Positions 27,211 to 36,913 of a stretch of 63,295 bases of DNA are shown here, piece by piece. Source of the stretch: Granulosicoccaceae bacterium (GTDB taxonomy: Bacteria; Pseudomonadota; Gammaproteobacteria; Granulosicoccales; Granulosicoccaceae); contig JAHDCO010000019.1 of NCBI GenBank assembly GCA_020629835.1, positions 1-63,295 of the forward strand. The letters are read 5' to 3'. The position numbers were made by a program, and so were the translations under genes. How positions within the stretch are numbered: the stretch's first letter is position 1; every line of letters begins with the position of its first letter. The notes beneath the pieces are model-generated. The model was not told where the DNA came from, searched no databases, and saw only the letters and a program-made list of their open reading frames with translations.

Positions 27211-27609
27211 GTGCTGGTGGTTATCAGCACCGAGGATCAACAAGTTTTACTGATGGAGCGCACTGATATCCCGGGGTTCTGGCAGTCGGTCACCGGTAGC
27301 CTCGAGCCTGATGAACAGCCGTGCCAGGCGGCCGCACGCGAACTGCTGGAAGAAACGGGATTATCAGTACAACCTCGCGATTTGCAGCATCAAGTGCGCT
27401 ATGCCATTAAAGACCAATGGTTGAAGCGCTACGCACAAGGGGTTACCCATAACACCGAGCATTGGTTTGAAGTGCGGGTCAAGGCTCCGGTTGCCGTGCA
27501 GCTAAATGACGAAGAGCACACCGCAGCTCAGTGGTTGCCGGCTGAGAAAGCGTTGGATGTGTGCAGTTCGCCGTCAAACCGGGCTGCCATCAAACAGTTC
27601 GTTTTATAA
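27211..27609 (+). CDS. nudB: dihydroneopterin triphosphate pyrophosphatase (Nudix)
   Basis: 132 residues from GTG 27211, with the Nudix box GSLEPDEQPCQAAARELLEE and TG. Proteins here between aspS and yebC are NudB, which removes pyrophosphate from dihydroneopterin triphosphate in folate synthesis. The conserved N-terminus (K-R-P-E-S-V-L-V-V-I) begins at least four codons before this GTG, but no ATG, GTG or TTG lies between the in-frame stop at 27166 and 27211. ATA at 27187, overlapping the aspS stop, is the best candidate start, unless there is a sequencing error. Confidence 0.88.
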   Translation: MLVVISTEDQQVLLMERTDIPGFWQSVTGSLEPDEQPCQAAARELLEETGLSVQPRDLQHQVRYAIKDQWLKRYAQGVTHNTEHWFEVRVKAPVAVQLNDEEHTAAQWLPAEKALDVCSSPSNRAAIKQFVL

Positions 27610-27611
27610 AC

Positions 27612-28265
27612 GTGCAGGAGCCAACGCGGCATCCGCGTGATGAGACCGTAGTGTTGGTGCATGGCATCTGGATGCAAGGGCTGCTGATGCAACCGTTGGC
27701 CTGGCGACTACGGCAATACGGTTATCAAACCCGCTGTGTTAATTATCCGTTCTTATCCAAAAGCCCGGCGGAAAACGCCCAACAATTGCTGGACGTCCTG
27801 CCAACCATTCAAACCCCGACCGTGCATTGGGTGGCGCACAGCCTAGGCGGCATTGTTTGGCTGCATTCGGTGCAAACAGCGGCTGAGTTGCCGCCAGGCC
27901 ATACCGTTTTGCTGGGCTCCCCGGTACGAGGCAGTGAGGCCGCTGCGCGCCTGTACAAAAAGCGCTGGTTGCGCCCGCTGTTAGGTCGCAGTGTGGAAGA
28001 TGGCTTATTGGGCGGGGCACCGCTTGAGACCGGGTCGCGATCGGTGGGTTTGATTCGCGGTGGCGGCTGGTTCAGTTTGAGTCGTTTGTTGTTTGGGCGA
28101 AATCAACCCAGCGATGGCGTGGTGCTGCACAGCGAAACTGAGTTGCCCGGTGCCTTACCTGTGGTGGAAGTGCCACGTTCGCATTCGCTCATGTTGTTTA
28201 GCCGGCAAACGGCCCGCGAAATTGCGTTGTTTCTGAACTGCGGTGAATTCTCGAATACAGGTTAA
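27612..28265 (+). CDS. alpha/beta hydrolase (lipase-like)
   Basis: 217 residues from GTG 27612, two bases after the nudB stop; longer starts overlap nudB. It has HGIWMQG near the N-terminus (oxyanion side) and the nucleophile elbow AHSLGG, with HSLMLFSRQ giving the probable catalytic His. The fold is of the alpha/beta hydrolase lipase-like type without a known substrate. It is in the aspS-nudB-yebC run, where similar hydrolases occur in other gammaproteobacteria. Confidence 0.8.
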   Translation: MQEPTRHPRDETVVLVHGIWMQGLLMQPLAWRLRQYGYQTRCVNYPFLSKSPAENAQQLLDVLPTIQTPTVHWVAHSLGGIVWLHSVQTAAELPPGHTVLLGSPVRGSEAAARLYKKRWLRPLLGRSVEDGLLGGAPLETGSRSVGLIRGGGWFSLSRLLFGRNQPSDGVVLHSETELPGALPVVEVPRSHSLMLFSRQTAREIALFLNCGEFSNTG

Positions 28266-28302
28266 ACTACCAGTACTTTCGAAGAACTTACCTTGAGGCA
28301 GC

Positions 28303-29040
28303 ATGGCAGGTCACAGTAAATGGGCAAATATCCAGCACCGGAAGAACGCTCAGGATGCGAAACGCGGCAAATTATTCACCAAGCTCATTCGAGAAATAAA
28401 CGTCGCGGCCCGCATGGGCGGCTCAGACTTGAATTCAAACCCGCGTTTACGCCTGGCCGTTGATAAGGCCCTGGGCGGCAACATGACCAAGGACACCATC
28501 GAGCGTGCCATCAAAAAAGGCGCGGGCGAGTTGGATGATGTGTCTTATGAGGAAAACCGCTACGAAGGTTACGGAACCGAAGGTGTGGCCATCATGGTAG
28601 ACACCATGACAGACAATAAAAACCGCACGGTCTCTGACGTAAAACACGCCTTTACCAAGTACGCGGGCAACTTAGGCGCTGTGGGCTCAGTGTCGTATTT
28701 GTTCACCAAGCTCGGTGTTCTGAATTTCTCTGATGAGTTGGATGAAGACAAGCTGATGGAAGCGGCCCTTGAGGCCGGCGCGGACGATGTGGTGACCTTA
28801 GAAGACGGATCGTTTGAAGTACTGACCACCGAAGAAAACTTTGTTGATGTCAAAGAGGCGATGACAGCGGCCGGGTTGGAACCTGCGCATTCCGAGGTGA
28901 CGATGCGAGCCAGTACGGAAGTCACCATGGACGCTGAAAAAGGTGAAAAGTTACTGAAGCTATTGGATGCGTTAGAAGACCTGGATGATGTGCAAAACGT
29001 TTATCACAACGCCGATATTCCACCCGAGGCTTATTCTTGA
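28303..29040 (+). CDS. yebC: YebC/PmpR-family protein
   Basis: 245 residues beginning [14 protein letters not shown], the family hallmark, with three domains of usual length. YebC proteins are conserved in almost all bacteria; some act as transcription regulators, and recent work links the family to translation of proline stretches. A TTGAGG ribosome binding site lies 5-6 bases upstream. It overlaps ruvC by four bases. Confidence 0.95.
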   Translation: MAGHSKWANIQHRKNAQDAKRGKLFTKLIREINVAARMGGSDLNSNPRLRLAVDKALGGNMTKDTIERAIKKGAGELDDVSYEENRYEGYGTEGVAIMVDTMTDNKNRTVSDVKHAFTKYAGNLGAVGSVSYLFTKLGVLNFSDELDEDKLMEAALEAGADDVVTLEDGSFEVLTTEENFVDVKEAMTAAGLEPAHSEVTMRASTEVTMDAEKGEKLLKLLDALEDLDDVQNVYHNADIPPEAYS

Positions 29041-29576
29041 AGGCACTGACACGAGTCTTAGGCATTGACCCCGGCTCCACCATTACCGGTTATGGGGTTA
29101 TTGATTCAGACGGCGTGCGCAGTGTTTATGTCACCCACGGGCACATACGCGTTAAAGGTGAAAGCTTTCCTGAACGCTTAGGTCACATACATGAAGCCAT
29201 TGGCGATGTGATTGACCATTGGAACCCGACGTCAGCGGCCATCGAGCAAGTGTTTATCAGTAATAACCCGATGTCGGCTTTGAAACTGGGTCAAGCACGC
29301 GGGGCGGCGATTACGGCGGTGGTGTCACGCGGGTTAAGCATGGCGGAGTATTCAGCGCGAACGGTTAAACAAGTGGTCACCGGTTCGGGTGCTGCAGATA
29401 AATCGGCCGTGCAAACGCTTGTGAAAAGTCAGCTCGACATCAAACGCGTAGTGCAGGTTGATGCCGGTGATGGCTTAGCGATTGCGCTATGTCATGCGCA
29501 CTCAGCATTGGGCGGTACTCGCGCCATTATGCCTACCTCTAAACGGCGCTCGCGTGGACGAGGGTTACGCTGGTGA
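29037..29576 (+). CDS. ruvC: Holliday junction resolvase RuvC
   Basis: 179 residues from TTG 29037 (the TTGA overlaps the yebC stop). Acidic catalytic residues are present in [14 protein letters not shown] and the final [12 protein letters not shown] pair. It cuts Holliday junctions made by RuvAB. It overlaps ruvA by four bases. Confidence 0.96.
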   Translation: MKALTRVLGIDPGSTITGYGVIDSDGVRSVYVTHGHIRVKGESFPERLGHIHEAIGDVIDHWNPTSAAIEQVFISNNPMSALKLGQARGAAITAVVSRGLSMAEYSARTVKQVVTGSGAADKSAVQTLVKSQLDIKRVVQVDAGDGLAIALCHAHSALGGTRAIMPTSKRRSRGRGLRW

Positions 29577-30172
29577 TCAGTCGTTTACGAGGCATCTTAA
29601 TTGAGAAGTCACCGCCTGAATTGGTGGTGGATGTAGGCGGTGTTGGCTATGAGCTGGGTGCGTCGATGACCACGCACTACGCGCTACCCGCGCTTGGTCA
29701 GGAGATAGAAATTTTCACGCACATGGTGGTGCGAGAAGATGCGCAGTTGTTATACGGCTTCGCTACCCAAAATGAACGTCGATTGTTTAGGTTGTTGTTA
29801 TCGGTCAATGGCGTCGGTGCGAAAGTAGCGCTGTCTATCTTGTCGGGTATGACACCGGACGAGTTCCTGGCCTGTGTGGTTAATAAAGATGTGGTTCGAT
29901 TAACCAAGGTGCCGGGCATTGGTAAGAAGACCGCTGAACGATTGGTGTTTGATTTAAAAGATAAAGTAGACGTATCCACGCGGGCCTCGGATGATTTACT
30001 GGGGGTAAGCCCTAGTGCCGATGAAAGTTCAGCGCGTACCCAGGCTGAAGATGCATTGATTTCGTTGGGGTATAAACCCACTGAAGCTGCCAAGTTGTTA
30101 GAGAAAACCGCCACCGCTGATCAGTCAGTGGAAGAGATGATTCGTGGGGCGCTGAGAAGCATTAGCCGATAA
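29573..30172 (+). CDS. ruvA: Holliday junction branch-migration protein RuvA
   Basis: 199 residues from GTG 29573, overlapping the ruvC stop. It has the N-terminal OB fold (GILIEKSPPELVVDVGGVGYEL), two helix-hairpin-helix motifs (LLSVNGVGAKVALSIL, KVPGIGKKTAERLV) and the C-terminal RuvB-binding domain (ALISLGYKPTEA). It binds junction DNA and loads RuvB. Confidence 0.96.
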   Translation: MISRLRGILIEKSPPELVVDVGGVGYELGASMTTHYALPALGQEIEIFTHMVVREDAQLLYGFATQNERRLFRLLLSVNGVGAKVALSILSGMTPDEFLACVVNKDVVRLTKVPGIGKKTAERLVFDLKDKVDVSTRASDDLLGVSPSADESSARTQAEDALISLGYKPTEAAKLLEKTATADQSVEEMIRGALRSISR

Positions 30173-30200
30173 CGCCCAAGCGCTTTAAGGACACTAACGC

Positions 30201-31247
30201 ATGACACAACCGGATCGAATCATAAGCGCAGACGCGATGAGCGACGATGCTCAAGAGCGTGCGATGCGCCCGAAACGCCTTACTGATTACAAAGGTCAGG
30301 AAGGCGTTACCGAACAGATGGATTTATTCATTGCGGCCGCTAAAAAACGCCAGGACGCGTTAGACCATGTGCTGCTGTATGGGCCACCGGGTTTGGGTAA
30401 AACCACACTGGCTAACATCGTAGCCAACGAACTGGATGTGCGCATTTTGCAAACTACCGGGCCGGTGTTAGAGCGCCCAGGTGACCTAGCTGCCATCCTG
30501 ACTAATCTGGAAGCTAACGATGTGTTGTTTATCGACGAGATACATCGCTTGAGTCCATTGGTTGAAGAAGTGCTGTACCCCGCCATGGAGGATTATCAAA
30601 TCGATATCATGACCGGTGAAGGTGCCAGTGCGCGTTCGTTCAAAATCGATTTGCCTCCGTTCACCTTAGTGGGTGCAACCACACGAGCGGGTTTATTAAC
30701 GGCACCGTTGCGGGATCGTTTCGGTATTGTGCAACGCCTACAGTTTTATCAGGCAGAACACTTAGCCAATATCGTGGCGCGTTCGGCGGGGTTAATGGGT
30801 GTGAGCGTTGATGACCACGGTGCGCTGGAGATTGCACGTCGCGCGCGGGGTACCCCACGAATCGCTAACCGGTTGTTACGGCGTGTGCGGGATTTTGCTG
30901 AGATCCGTGCCGATGGCAAGATTACCCAGACGGTGGCTGATCAAGCGTTAAACTTATTACACGTAGACGTGTTGGGTCTAGACAGCATGGACCGGCGCGT
31001 GTTGATGGCCATCATTGAAAAATTTGATGGCGGGCCGGTTGGTGTGGATAACTTAGCTGCCGCGCTCAGTGAAGATGCCGGAACCTTGGAAGAGGTGGTT
31101 GAGCCTTATCTGATTCAACAAGGTTTAATGATGCGAACGCCGCGTGGACGGGTGGTAACACCGAATGGGTACCGGCACTTTGGCTTAGGTGTGCCATCGG
31201 AGGCGTCCACTTTGTATGAACTTAACGGGGCACCCGAGGGTGTGTGA
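30201..31247 (+). CDS. ruvB: Holliday junction helicase RuvB
   Basis: 348 residues. AAA+ ATPase with Walker [12 protein letters not shown], Walker [10 protein letters not shown], sensor GATTRAG, and the C-terminal winged helix ([15 protein letters not shown]). It drives branch migration with RuvA. An AAGGA ribosome binding site lies upstream. Confidence 0.97.
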   Translation: MTQPDRIISADAMSDDAQERAMRPKRLTDYKGQEGVTEQMDLFIAAAKKRQDALDHVLLYGPPGLGKTTLANIVANELDVRILQTTGPVLERPGDLAAILTNLEANDVLFIDEIHRLSPLVEEVLYPAMEDYQIDIMTGEGASARSFKIDLPPFTLVGATTRAGLLTAPLRDRFGIVQRLQFYQAEHLANIVARSAGLMGVSVDDHGALEIARRARGTPRIANRLLRRVRDFAEIRADGKITQTVADQALNLLHVDVLGLDSMDRRVLMAIIEKFDGGPVGVDNLAAALSEDAGTLEEVVEPYLIQQGLMMRTPRGRVVTPNGYRHFGLGVPSEASTLYELNGAPEGV

Positions 31248-31296
31248 CAAAAGTTTGACATCTGTATTTTCTAAGACGCATTTGAGATACTGACGC

Positions 31297-31701
31297 ATGT
31301 CGTCATTTGTCTGGCCCATTCGCGTCTATATTGAAGATACGGACGCGGGTGGTGTGGTTTTTTACGCGAACTACTTAAAGTACATGGAGCGAGCTAGAAC
31401 CGAGCATTTGCGGGCTCTCGGTATTGAGCTGGATGTATGGCAAAACGAGGAACGTCGGTTGTTTGTGGTGCGGGCTATGGACGTGAAATACCATAAGCCT
31501 GCGCGGTTTAATGAACAACTCCAGGTGCATACCAGCTTACAACGCGTTAAGCGCGCGAGTTTGGTGTGTCATCAACCGATTTATCGTGGTGAAGAACTTT
31601 TGATTGATGCAACTGTGCAGTTGGCCTGTGTAGATGCCGATTCCCTATCTCCGGTAGCTATACCCGCTGCCATGCAAGAGGCCTTTCGACGTGAACAATG
31701 A
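31297..31701 (+). CDS. ybgC: acyl-CoA thioesterase YbgC
   Basis: 134 residues, hot-dog fold. The N-terminal signature YIEDTDAGGVVFYANYLKYMERART is that of YbgC-type 4-hydroxybenzoyl-CoA thioesterases, with the catalytic Asp in EDTDAGG. In E. coli it hydrolyses short acyl-CoAs at the membrane. First gene of the tol-pal run and overlaps tolQ. Confidence 0.94.
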   Translation: MSSFVWPIRVYIEDTDAGGVVFYANYLKYMERARTEHLRALGIELDVWQNEERRLFVVRAMDVKYHKPARFNEQLQVHTSLQRVKRASLVCHQPIYRGEELLIDATVQLACVDADSLSPVAIPAAMQEAFRREQ

Positions 31702-32389
31702 TATGTCGTTTCTGCACTTAATCATGAATGCAGGGCCGGTGGTGCAGGGTGTAATGGCCATACTGGTTATTGCATCCATCATGTCGTGGGCATTGATACT
31801 CGGCAAGTCCCTGCAACTGCGTCGTGCGCGCCGCGATGCCGAAGACTTCGAAGAAGACTTTTGGGGCTCTTCAGATATCTCGGGCACCTACGCTCAGCTC
31901 ACGCAAAGGCGCGGCACCTTAAGTGGTTTAGAGCGCATCTTCGAAGCTGGCTTTTCCGAGTTCGGACGCCTGCGACGTAAAACCGTTAACGATGAAATCA
32001 TTATGGATGGTTCCGGCCGCGCCATGCGCATCGCATTGGCCAGAGAAGCTGATGTCGTAGAACAACACTTGCCGTTCCTCGCCACCGTGGGTTCCATCAG
32101 CCCGTACATCGGTTTGTTCGGTACCGTCTGGGGCATCATGAATTCGTTTACGGCGTTGGGTAATGTGCAACAAGCTACGCTTGCCATGGTCGCGCCGGGT
32201 ATTGCTGAAGCGCTTATCGCAACGGCTATTGGCTTGTTTGCTGCCATCCCCGCGGTGGTTTTCTATAACCGGTTCGCCACCGAAGTCGATCGGCTGTTAA
32301 ACCGCTACGAAAACTTTGCTGAAGAATTTTCTACCGTGTTGCAACGGCAGGCCATAAAACGGCCTCGCACTGAGCAGGACGCGGCGTAA
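31691..32389 (+). CDS. tolQ: Tol-Pal system motor protein TolQ
   Basis: 232 residues from GTG 31691 (GAGG eight bases upstream); ATG 31703 is the alternative. Three membrane helices; [24 protein letters not shown] and [23 protein letters not shown] are the MotA/TolQ/ExbB motifs. With TolR it turns the proton gradient into motion of TolA. Overlaps ybgC by eleven bases. Confidence 0.96.
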   Translation: MNNDMSFLHLIMNAGPVVQGVMAILVIASIMSWALILGKSLQLRRARRDAEDFEEDFWGSSDISGTYAQLTQRRGTLSGLERIFEAGFSEFGRLRRKTVNDEIIMDGSGRAMRIALAREADVVEQHLPFLATVGSISPYIGLFGTVWGIMNSFTALGNVQQATLAMVAPGIAEALIATAIGLFAAIPAVVFYNRFATEVDRLLNRYENFAEEFSTVLQRQAIKRPRTEQDAA

Positions 32390-32393
32390 GCGC

Positions 32394-32843
32394 ATGCGCT
32401 CAGGCATACCGTTACGCCGAGGCTCACGGCGCAGTCGCCGACAAGTGGCTGAGATCAATGTGGTCCCGTACATTGATGTCATGCTGGTTTTGCTGGTCAT
32501 TTTCATGATTACCGCGCCTTTGTTAAGAACCGGCGTGGACATCGATTTGCCCGATGCTGAAGCAAACCCCATTGCGTCTGAAGGCGAATCAGCCGAACCT
32601 CTGGTGTTGTCGGTGGATGCGGAAGGGCTGTGGTATTTGAACGTGGGTGATGAACCCGATTCTCCGCAATCCAGAGAAGAAGTGTTTATTAAAGTCTCCG
32701 CGATAATGCGCCGTGAACCCTCGCGCCGTGTGATGGTGGCAGGTGATAGTGCGGTGCCTTACCGGGAGGTGGTGCAAGCCATGGCCTCGTTGCAAAGTGC
32801 CGGAGTACCGATGGTGGGCTTGATGACGGAGCCGCCTCAATAA
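32394..32843 (+). CDS. tolR: Tol-Pal system protein TolR
   Basis: 149 residues, one N-terminal membrane helix ([20 protein letters not shown]) with the proton-channel Asp, and a periplasmic ExbD-like domain. It partners TolQ in the inner-membrane motor. Starts four bases after tolQ. Confidence 0.96.
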   Translation: MRSGIPLRRGSRRSRRQVAEINVVPYIDVMLVLLVIFMITAPLLRTGVDIDLPDAEANPIASEGESAEPLVLSVDAEGLWYLNVGDEPDSPQSREEVFIKVSAIMRREPSRRVMVAGDSAVPYREVVQAMASLQSAGVPMVGLMTEPPQ

Positions 32844-32847
32844 CATT

Positions 32848-34875
32848 ATGTTGGCACTACTACGCAAATACCCCGTCGCCATTATGGCCTCTGTGTTTTT
32901 ACACATTGGTTTAGCCGGCGTTTTGCTGCTGGAGCTTCGCAAGGGACCATCCGAACTGCCGACGCTAACCGAAGAAGGCGCGCCCATACAAGCCGTCGCC
33001 ATCAGCGAAGATCAAATCGTTGCAGAGGTGGAAAGGTTAGAAGCTGAAGCACAGGCGGCTGAAGACGAAGCCGCCGCACTGGAACAACAACGTGCTGAAA
33101 CCCTGGCGGCCCTGGAAGCAGCCAGTGCAGAAGCCGAAGCTCGGTTAAAAGAAACCGAAGCGATGACAGAGCAGCAGCGTCAGGCCGCAGAAGAAGAAGC
33201 TGCGCGCATTGAAACACTGCAGCAACAAGCCTTAGCCCTTGAAGCGCAGCGAGCTGAGCAGCAGCGCCTGGCCGAACAGGAATTAGCACAAGCGCAGGCC
33301 TTGCAGGCACAACAGGATTCATTGACAGAACAACAAATCGCCGATCGGGAAGCTGAGCTTGCACGTTTGCGCGACGAACGTATTGCCGAAGAACAACGCA
33401 TCCGTGAGGCCGAAGCGCGCGTTGCTGAAGAGACTCAGCGCATTGAACAAACGCGTATTGAAAACCAGCGCGTAGCTGAAGAAAAGCGGCAAGCCGAAGA
33501 GCGTACCCGTCAGTTGCAACAGGAAGCAGAGCAAGCTGCACAGGAACGAGCAGCTGCGGCAGAAGAAAAAGCTCGCTTAGAAGCCGAAGCCAAAGCGGCA
33601 GAAGAGCGTCGTCAATTGATGGAGGAAGAACAACAGCGCGCAGAAGCTGAACGGGAAAAAGCCGATGAAGAACGTCAGCGTTTGTTAGCCGAACAGAAAC
33701 GCGCTGAAGAAGACCGCCGACAGGCTGAAGCTGAGCGTCAACAGGCGGAGTTGGATAAGCAATTGGCAGAAGCGGATCGTGAACGCGCTGAAGCCGATGC
33801 GGCGCGTGCGTTGGCCGAACAACAGGCGGCTGAAGCCGAACGTCAGCGTGCTGAGGAAGAAACCGCGGCGTTGGAGGCCGAGCGTCAACGTTTACTCGAA
33901 GAACAACGTCAGGCTGAGCAAGCACGATTGCTGGCCGAACAGCAGCGCGTGGCGCAAGAAGCTGCTCGTGTGGAAGCCGAGCGCCAAGCATTGATACAGC
34001 AGCGTGCAGAGGCGGCAGCAGAAGCTGAACGACTGCGTGCAGAGGCCGCAGAAGTTGCCCGTCAGCAAGCCGAAGCTGAAGAGCAAGCGCGACTGGCGGC
34101 CGAAGAAGCGGCGCGGGTGAAAGCCGAAGCTGAGGAACAAGCACGACTGGCGGCTGAAGAAGCGGCACGGGTGAAAGCTGAAGCCGAAGAGGCTGCGCGT
34201 CTGCAAGCCGAAGCTGAAGAACGTGCACGCGTTGAAGCAGAAGAGAAAGCACGGGCCGAAGAAGAGGCACGCGCAAAGGCCGAAGCTGAGGAGCGTGCGC
34301 GTGCGGAAGCGGCGGCTAAGGCTGAAGAAGAAGCGCGTTTAAAAGCAGAAGCCGAAGAGCGTGCGCGCGCGGAAGCGGCCGCGAAAGCAGAAGAAGAGGC
34401 GCGCTTGAAAGCCGAAGCGGAAGAGCGTGCGCGGATTGAGGCTGAAGCGAAGGCAAAAGCCGAGGCCGAAGCCAAAGCACGAGCAGAAGCAGAGCGCGTA
34501 GCGCGAGAAAAACGTTTGGCCGAGGAGGCTGCTGCTGCCGCTGCGGCCCAGTCTGAGGCTGAGCAACGTCGGGTGGCTCAGCAACGCCTTCAGTTACAAC
34601 AGTTACAAAAACGCTACTTTAATGCGCTGCGCCAACGTGTGAACCGCAATTGGCGTCGACCGCCGGGTATCGGTGGCAACGTAGAGTGTGTGGTTAGCGT
34701 GGTGCAACTGGAAGGTGGCGATATTGTCGATGTCGATGTTGAAAGTTGTAGGGGTGGTAATGCTGCACTGGAGAAATCTGTCGAACGTGCCGTACTATCA
34801 TCATCACCGTTGCCGCTACCTCCAAGACCGGAAATGTTCGATCGGCAGTTGCGGTTCTATTTTCGCCCGAATTGA
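32848..34875 (+). CDS. tolA: Tol-Pal system protein TolA, unusually long
   Basis: 675 residues against about 420 in E. coli. One N-terminal membrane helix (about 8-30), then an extended Ala/Glu/Arg-rich helical rod (about 45-580), then the C-terminal TolA domain (from about residue 589; RYFNALRQRVNRNWRRPPG, two Cys). It spans the periplasm to contact TolB/Pal. The rod has two DNA tandem repeats (34069-34176 and 34279-34410), showing that it has grown by in-frame duplication. Confidence 0.95.
   Translation: MLALLRKYPVAIMASVFLHIGLAGVLLLELRKGPSELPTLTEEGAPIQAVAISEDQIVAEVERLEAEAQAAEDEAAALEQQRAETLAALEAASAEAEARLKETEAMTEQQRQAAEEEAARIETLQQQALALEAQRAEQQRLAEQELAQAQALQAQQDSLTEQQIADREAELARLRDERIAEEQRIREAEARVAEETQRIEQTRIENQRVAEEKRQAEERTRQLQQEAEQAAQERAAAAEEKARLEAEAKAAEERRQLMEEEQQRAEAEREKADEERQRLLAEQKRAEEDRRQAEAERQQAELDKQLAEADRERAEADAARALAEQQAAEAERQRAEEETAALEAERQRLLEEQRQAEQARLLAEQQRVAQEAARVEAERQALIQQRAEAAAEAERLRAEAAEVARQQAEAEEQARLAAEEAARVKAEAEEQARLAAEEAARVKAEAEEAARLQAEAEERARVEAEEKARAEEEARAKAEAEERARAEAAAKAEEEARLKAEAEERARAEAAAKAEEEARLKAEAEERARIEAEAKAKAEAEAKARAEAERVAREKRLAEEAAAAAAAQSEAEQRRVAQQRLQLQQLQKRYFNALRQRVNRNWRRPPGIGGNVECVVSVVQLEGGDIVDVDVESCRGGNAALEKSVERAVLSSSPLPLPPRPEMFDRQLRFYFRPN
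34069..34176. repeat. 54-bp tandem repeat, two units, in tolA
   Basis: Two consecutive 54-base units (34069-34122, 34123-34176) encode the 18-residue unit AEAEEQARLAAEEAARVK twice with the same protein sequence but some synonymous changes. Lies in the helical rod of TolA. Confidence 0.85.
34279..34410. repeat. 66-bp tandem repeat, two units plus partial, in tolA
   Basis: Two 66-base units (34279-34344, 34345-34410) encode a 22-residue unit beginning AEAEERARAEAAAK and ending EEEARLK; a third partial copy follows. The protein repeats are identical while the DNA differs at synonymous sites, so the duplication is not very recent or is held by selection. Confidence 0.85.
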
Positions 34876-34920
34876 TCGGATTAGATCTGCACGCGCGCTT
34901 AAACTAGTCAACGAAAACCA

Positions 34921-36282
34921 GTGAGTGGCCGACCCAGCAATATGAGTTTTTTGCCAATAATCATCAAGCAACCACGTCTAGCAACGCTTCGTCGCAGCTT
35001 TGCTGTGTGGCTAAGTGGACTGAGTTTGTTGTTGTTGGTCAGTCAAGCTAATGCGCTGATTGAAATTGAAATTACCGAAGGCGTGGAAAGTACTATCCCG
35101 ATTGCCATTGTGCCATTTGGTTGGCAGGGCTCGGGTAACCCACCCATTGACGTAGCGCAAATCGTATCTGATGACCTGCATCGTAGCGGTTACTTCGATC
35201 CGTTCAACCGGGAAGATTTAATCGCACGGCCTGTCGGTGGTGCGGTGCCTAACTACGCTAACTGGCGAATCAGTGGTGCCGACTTTTTATTGATTGGTGA
35301 CATGCGTGAAAGTGGTGCTGGCTACGATGTCGATTTCCAGTTGTTCGATGTTATTCAACAAAAAATACTATCGGCGTTCACGTTTAAAGTGACCGACCAG
35401 ACGCTTCGCAGTGCGTCGCACCAAATTTCCGATGAAGTGTTTGAGGCAGTGCTGGGTTTGCCGGGCGCATTCAATACGCAAATTGCATTTGTCTCGGTGG
35501 AAGGCAGTGGCAAAGACCGGGTGTATCGTTTGCAACTGGCGGACGCCGATGGTGCGAATGAGCAATCCATGTTGACGTCGCCGCGTCCCATCATATCGCC
35601 GGCATGGGCACCTGATGGTGTTCGTATCGCTTACGTATCGTTTGAAAATCGACGCGGCTCTGCCATCTATATCCAGGACCGCCAGCGCGGCAGTCGTCAG
35701 AAAGTGTTGTCGCAGGAAGGGATTAACGGAGCGCCGAGCTGGTCCCCAGACGGGACGCGTTTGGCGGTTGTTTTGTCGTACGAAGGTGATCCTGAAATTT
35801 ATATCCTGGACTTGGCCAGCGGTCAGCGTAGTCGGTTAACGCAAAACGATGCGATTGACACAGAGCCTGTCTGGTTAGACAACAACACCATCGTATTTAC
35901 GTCCGATCGCAGTGGGGGGCCGCAACTGTATAAGGTGGCCGCGCGTGGCGGTCGGGCAGAGCGCTTAACGTTTGAAGGTCGTTATAACGCGAGTGTCACG
36001 GTTTCACCTGACGGCTCAACCTTAGCGTTTGTGCACAATTCGGGTAACGGTTTTCAGATAGCAACGTTGGATGTGCAAAGTGGGTTATTCCAAACCATAA
36101 CGAATGGCTCGTTAGATGAATCGCCAACTTTTGCACCGAACGGTCAGATGATTATGTACGCCACGGAAGACACCGGTCGTGGCACTTTGGGCGCCGTATC
36201 CATTGATGGCAGTGTGGCGCAACGTTTGTCATTAACCAGCGGTTCGGTTAGAGAACCGGCTTGGTCTCCATACAGTCAATAA
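34921..36282 (+). CDS. tolB: Tol-Pal system beta-propeller protein TolB
   Basis: 453 residues from GTG 34921; ATG 34942 would shorten it by seven. Signal peptide (hydrophobic LSGLSLLLLVSQANA), N-terminal TolB domain (about 50-170), then WD-like PD40 repeats (SPAWAPDGVRIAYVS, APSWSPDGTRLAVV and so on). Periplasmic; links TolA to Pal. Starts 45 bases after tolA. Confidence 0.95.
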   Translation: MSGRPSNMSFLPIIIKQPRLATLRRSFAVWLSGLSLLLLVSQANALIEIEITEGVESTIPIAIVPFGWQGSGNPPIDVAQIVSDDLHRSGYFDPFNREDLIARPVGGAVPNYANWRISGADFLLIGDMRESGAGYDVDFQLFDVIQQKILSAFTFKVTDQTLRSASHQISDEVFEAVLGLPGAFNTQIAFVSVEGSGKDRVYRLQLADADGANEQSMLTSPRPIISPAWAPDGVRIAYVSFENRRGSAIYIQDRQRGSRQKVLSQEGINGAPSWSPDGTRLAVVLSYEGDPEIYILDLASGQRSRLTQNDAIDTEPVWLDNNTIVFTSDRSGGPQLYKVAARGGRAERLTFEGRYNASVTVSPDGSTLAFVHNSGNGFQIATLDVQSGLFQTITNGSLDESPTFAPNGQMIMYATEDTGRGTLGAVSIDGSVAQRLSLTSGSVREPAWSPYSQ

Positions 36283-36349
36283 CACTGAAATTTCGGTGAG
36301 ATTAGCGTTTAGCCGTACAGGTCTTCAAACGCGCAAAATAAGGATAAAC

Positions 36350-36913
36350 ATGAACCAACTCATGATGACGATCAGGCGTTTTGTTGCCATTGCTTTCTGC
36401 GCTGTATTGCTCAGTGCCTGCGGTACCAATCCCGCTCGTGATGACGGCGGGTTGTTATCCGGTGATGCGGGCGGTGCAGCGGCAAATTCAGGCGCTACAG
36501 CTACCGGCATAAACACATTGGATGCGGATGGTTTGGAAATTGATCCCAATTCCATCGCTGGGCGCGCACCGGCAGAGCGCACCATTTACTTCGATTTTGA
36601 TACTTCCGAAATTCGTGAGGAGTATTTACAGATTATCGTGAATCATGGTCGTTACCTGGCGCAAAACCCGGAAGGTCGAGTGCGTCTGGAGGGCCATACC
36701 GATGAGCGTGGTACGCGTGAGTACAACATCGCCTTAGGCGAGCGGCGCGCAAAATCGATTGCCCGCATGTTGCAAATACAAGGGGTGAGTTCGGCTCAGG
36801 TACGAACGGTGAGTTATGGGGAAGAGCTGCCCGTGGACGAGAACCATACCGCCGATGCCTGGGCCAAAAATCGCCGCGTACAAATCATTTATGAGAATGG
36901 GGTACCCAACTAA
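36350..36913 (+). CDS. pal: peptidoglycan-associated lipoprotein Pal
   Basis: 187 residues from ATG 36350 (AGGAT upstream). Lipobox LLSAC gives an outer-membrane lipoprotein; a Gly/Ala/Asp-rich linker follows, then the OmpA-like domain with FDFDTSEI and the peptidoglycan motif LEGHTDERGTREYNIALGERRA. It overlaps cpoB by one base. Confidence 0.96.
   Translation: MNQLMMTIRRFVAIAFCAVLLSACGTNPARDDGGLLSGDAGGAAANSGATATGINTLDADGLEIDPNSIAGRAPAERTIYFDFDTSEIREEYLQIIVNHGRYLAQNPEGRVRLEGHTDERGTREYNIALGERRAKSIARMLQIQGVSSAQVRTVSYGEELPVDENHTADAWAKNRRVQIIYENGVPN

Noticed and set aside
33002-34276. Long open frame on the minus strand opposite tolA (424 residues, Leu/Pro/Arg-rich)
   Set aside because: A by-product of the Ala/Glu/Arg-rich codon pattern of tolA; no family-like features and no start signal.
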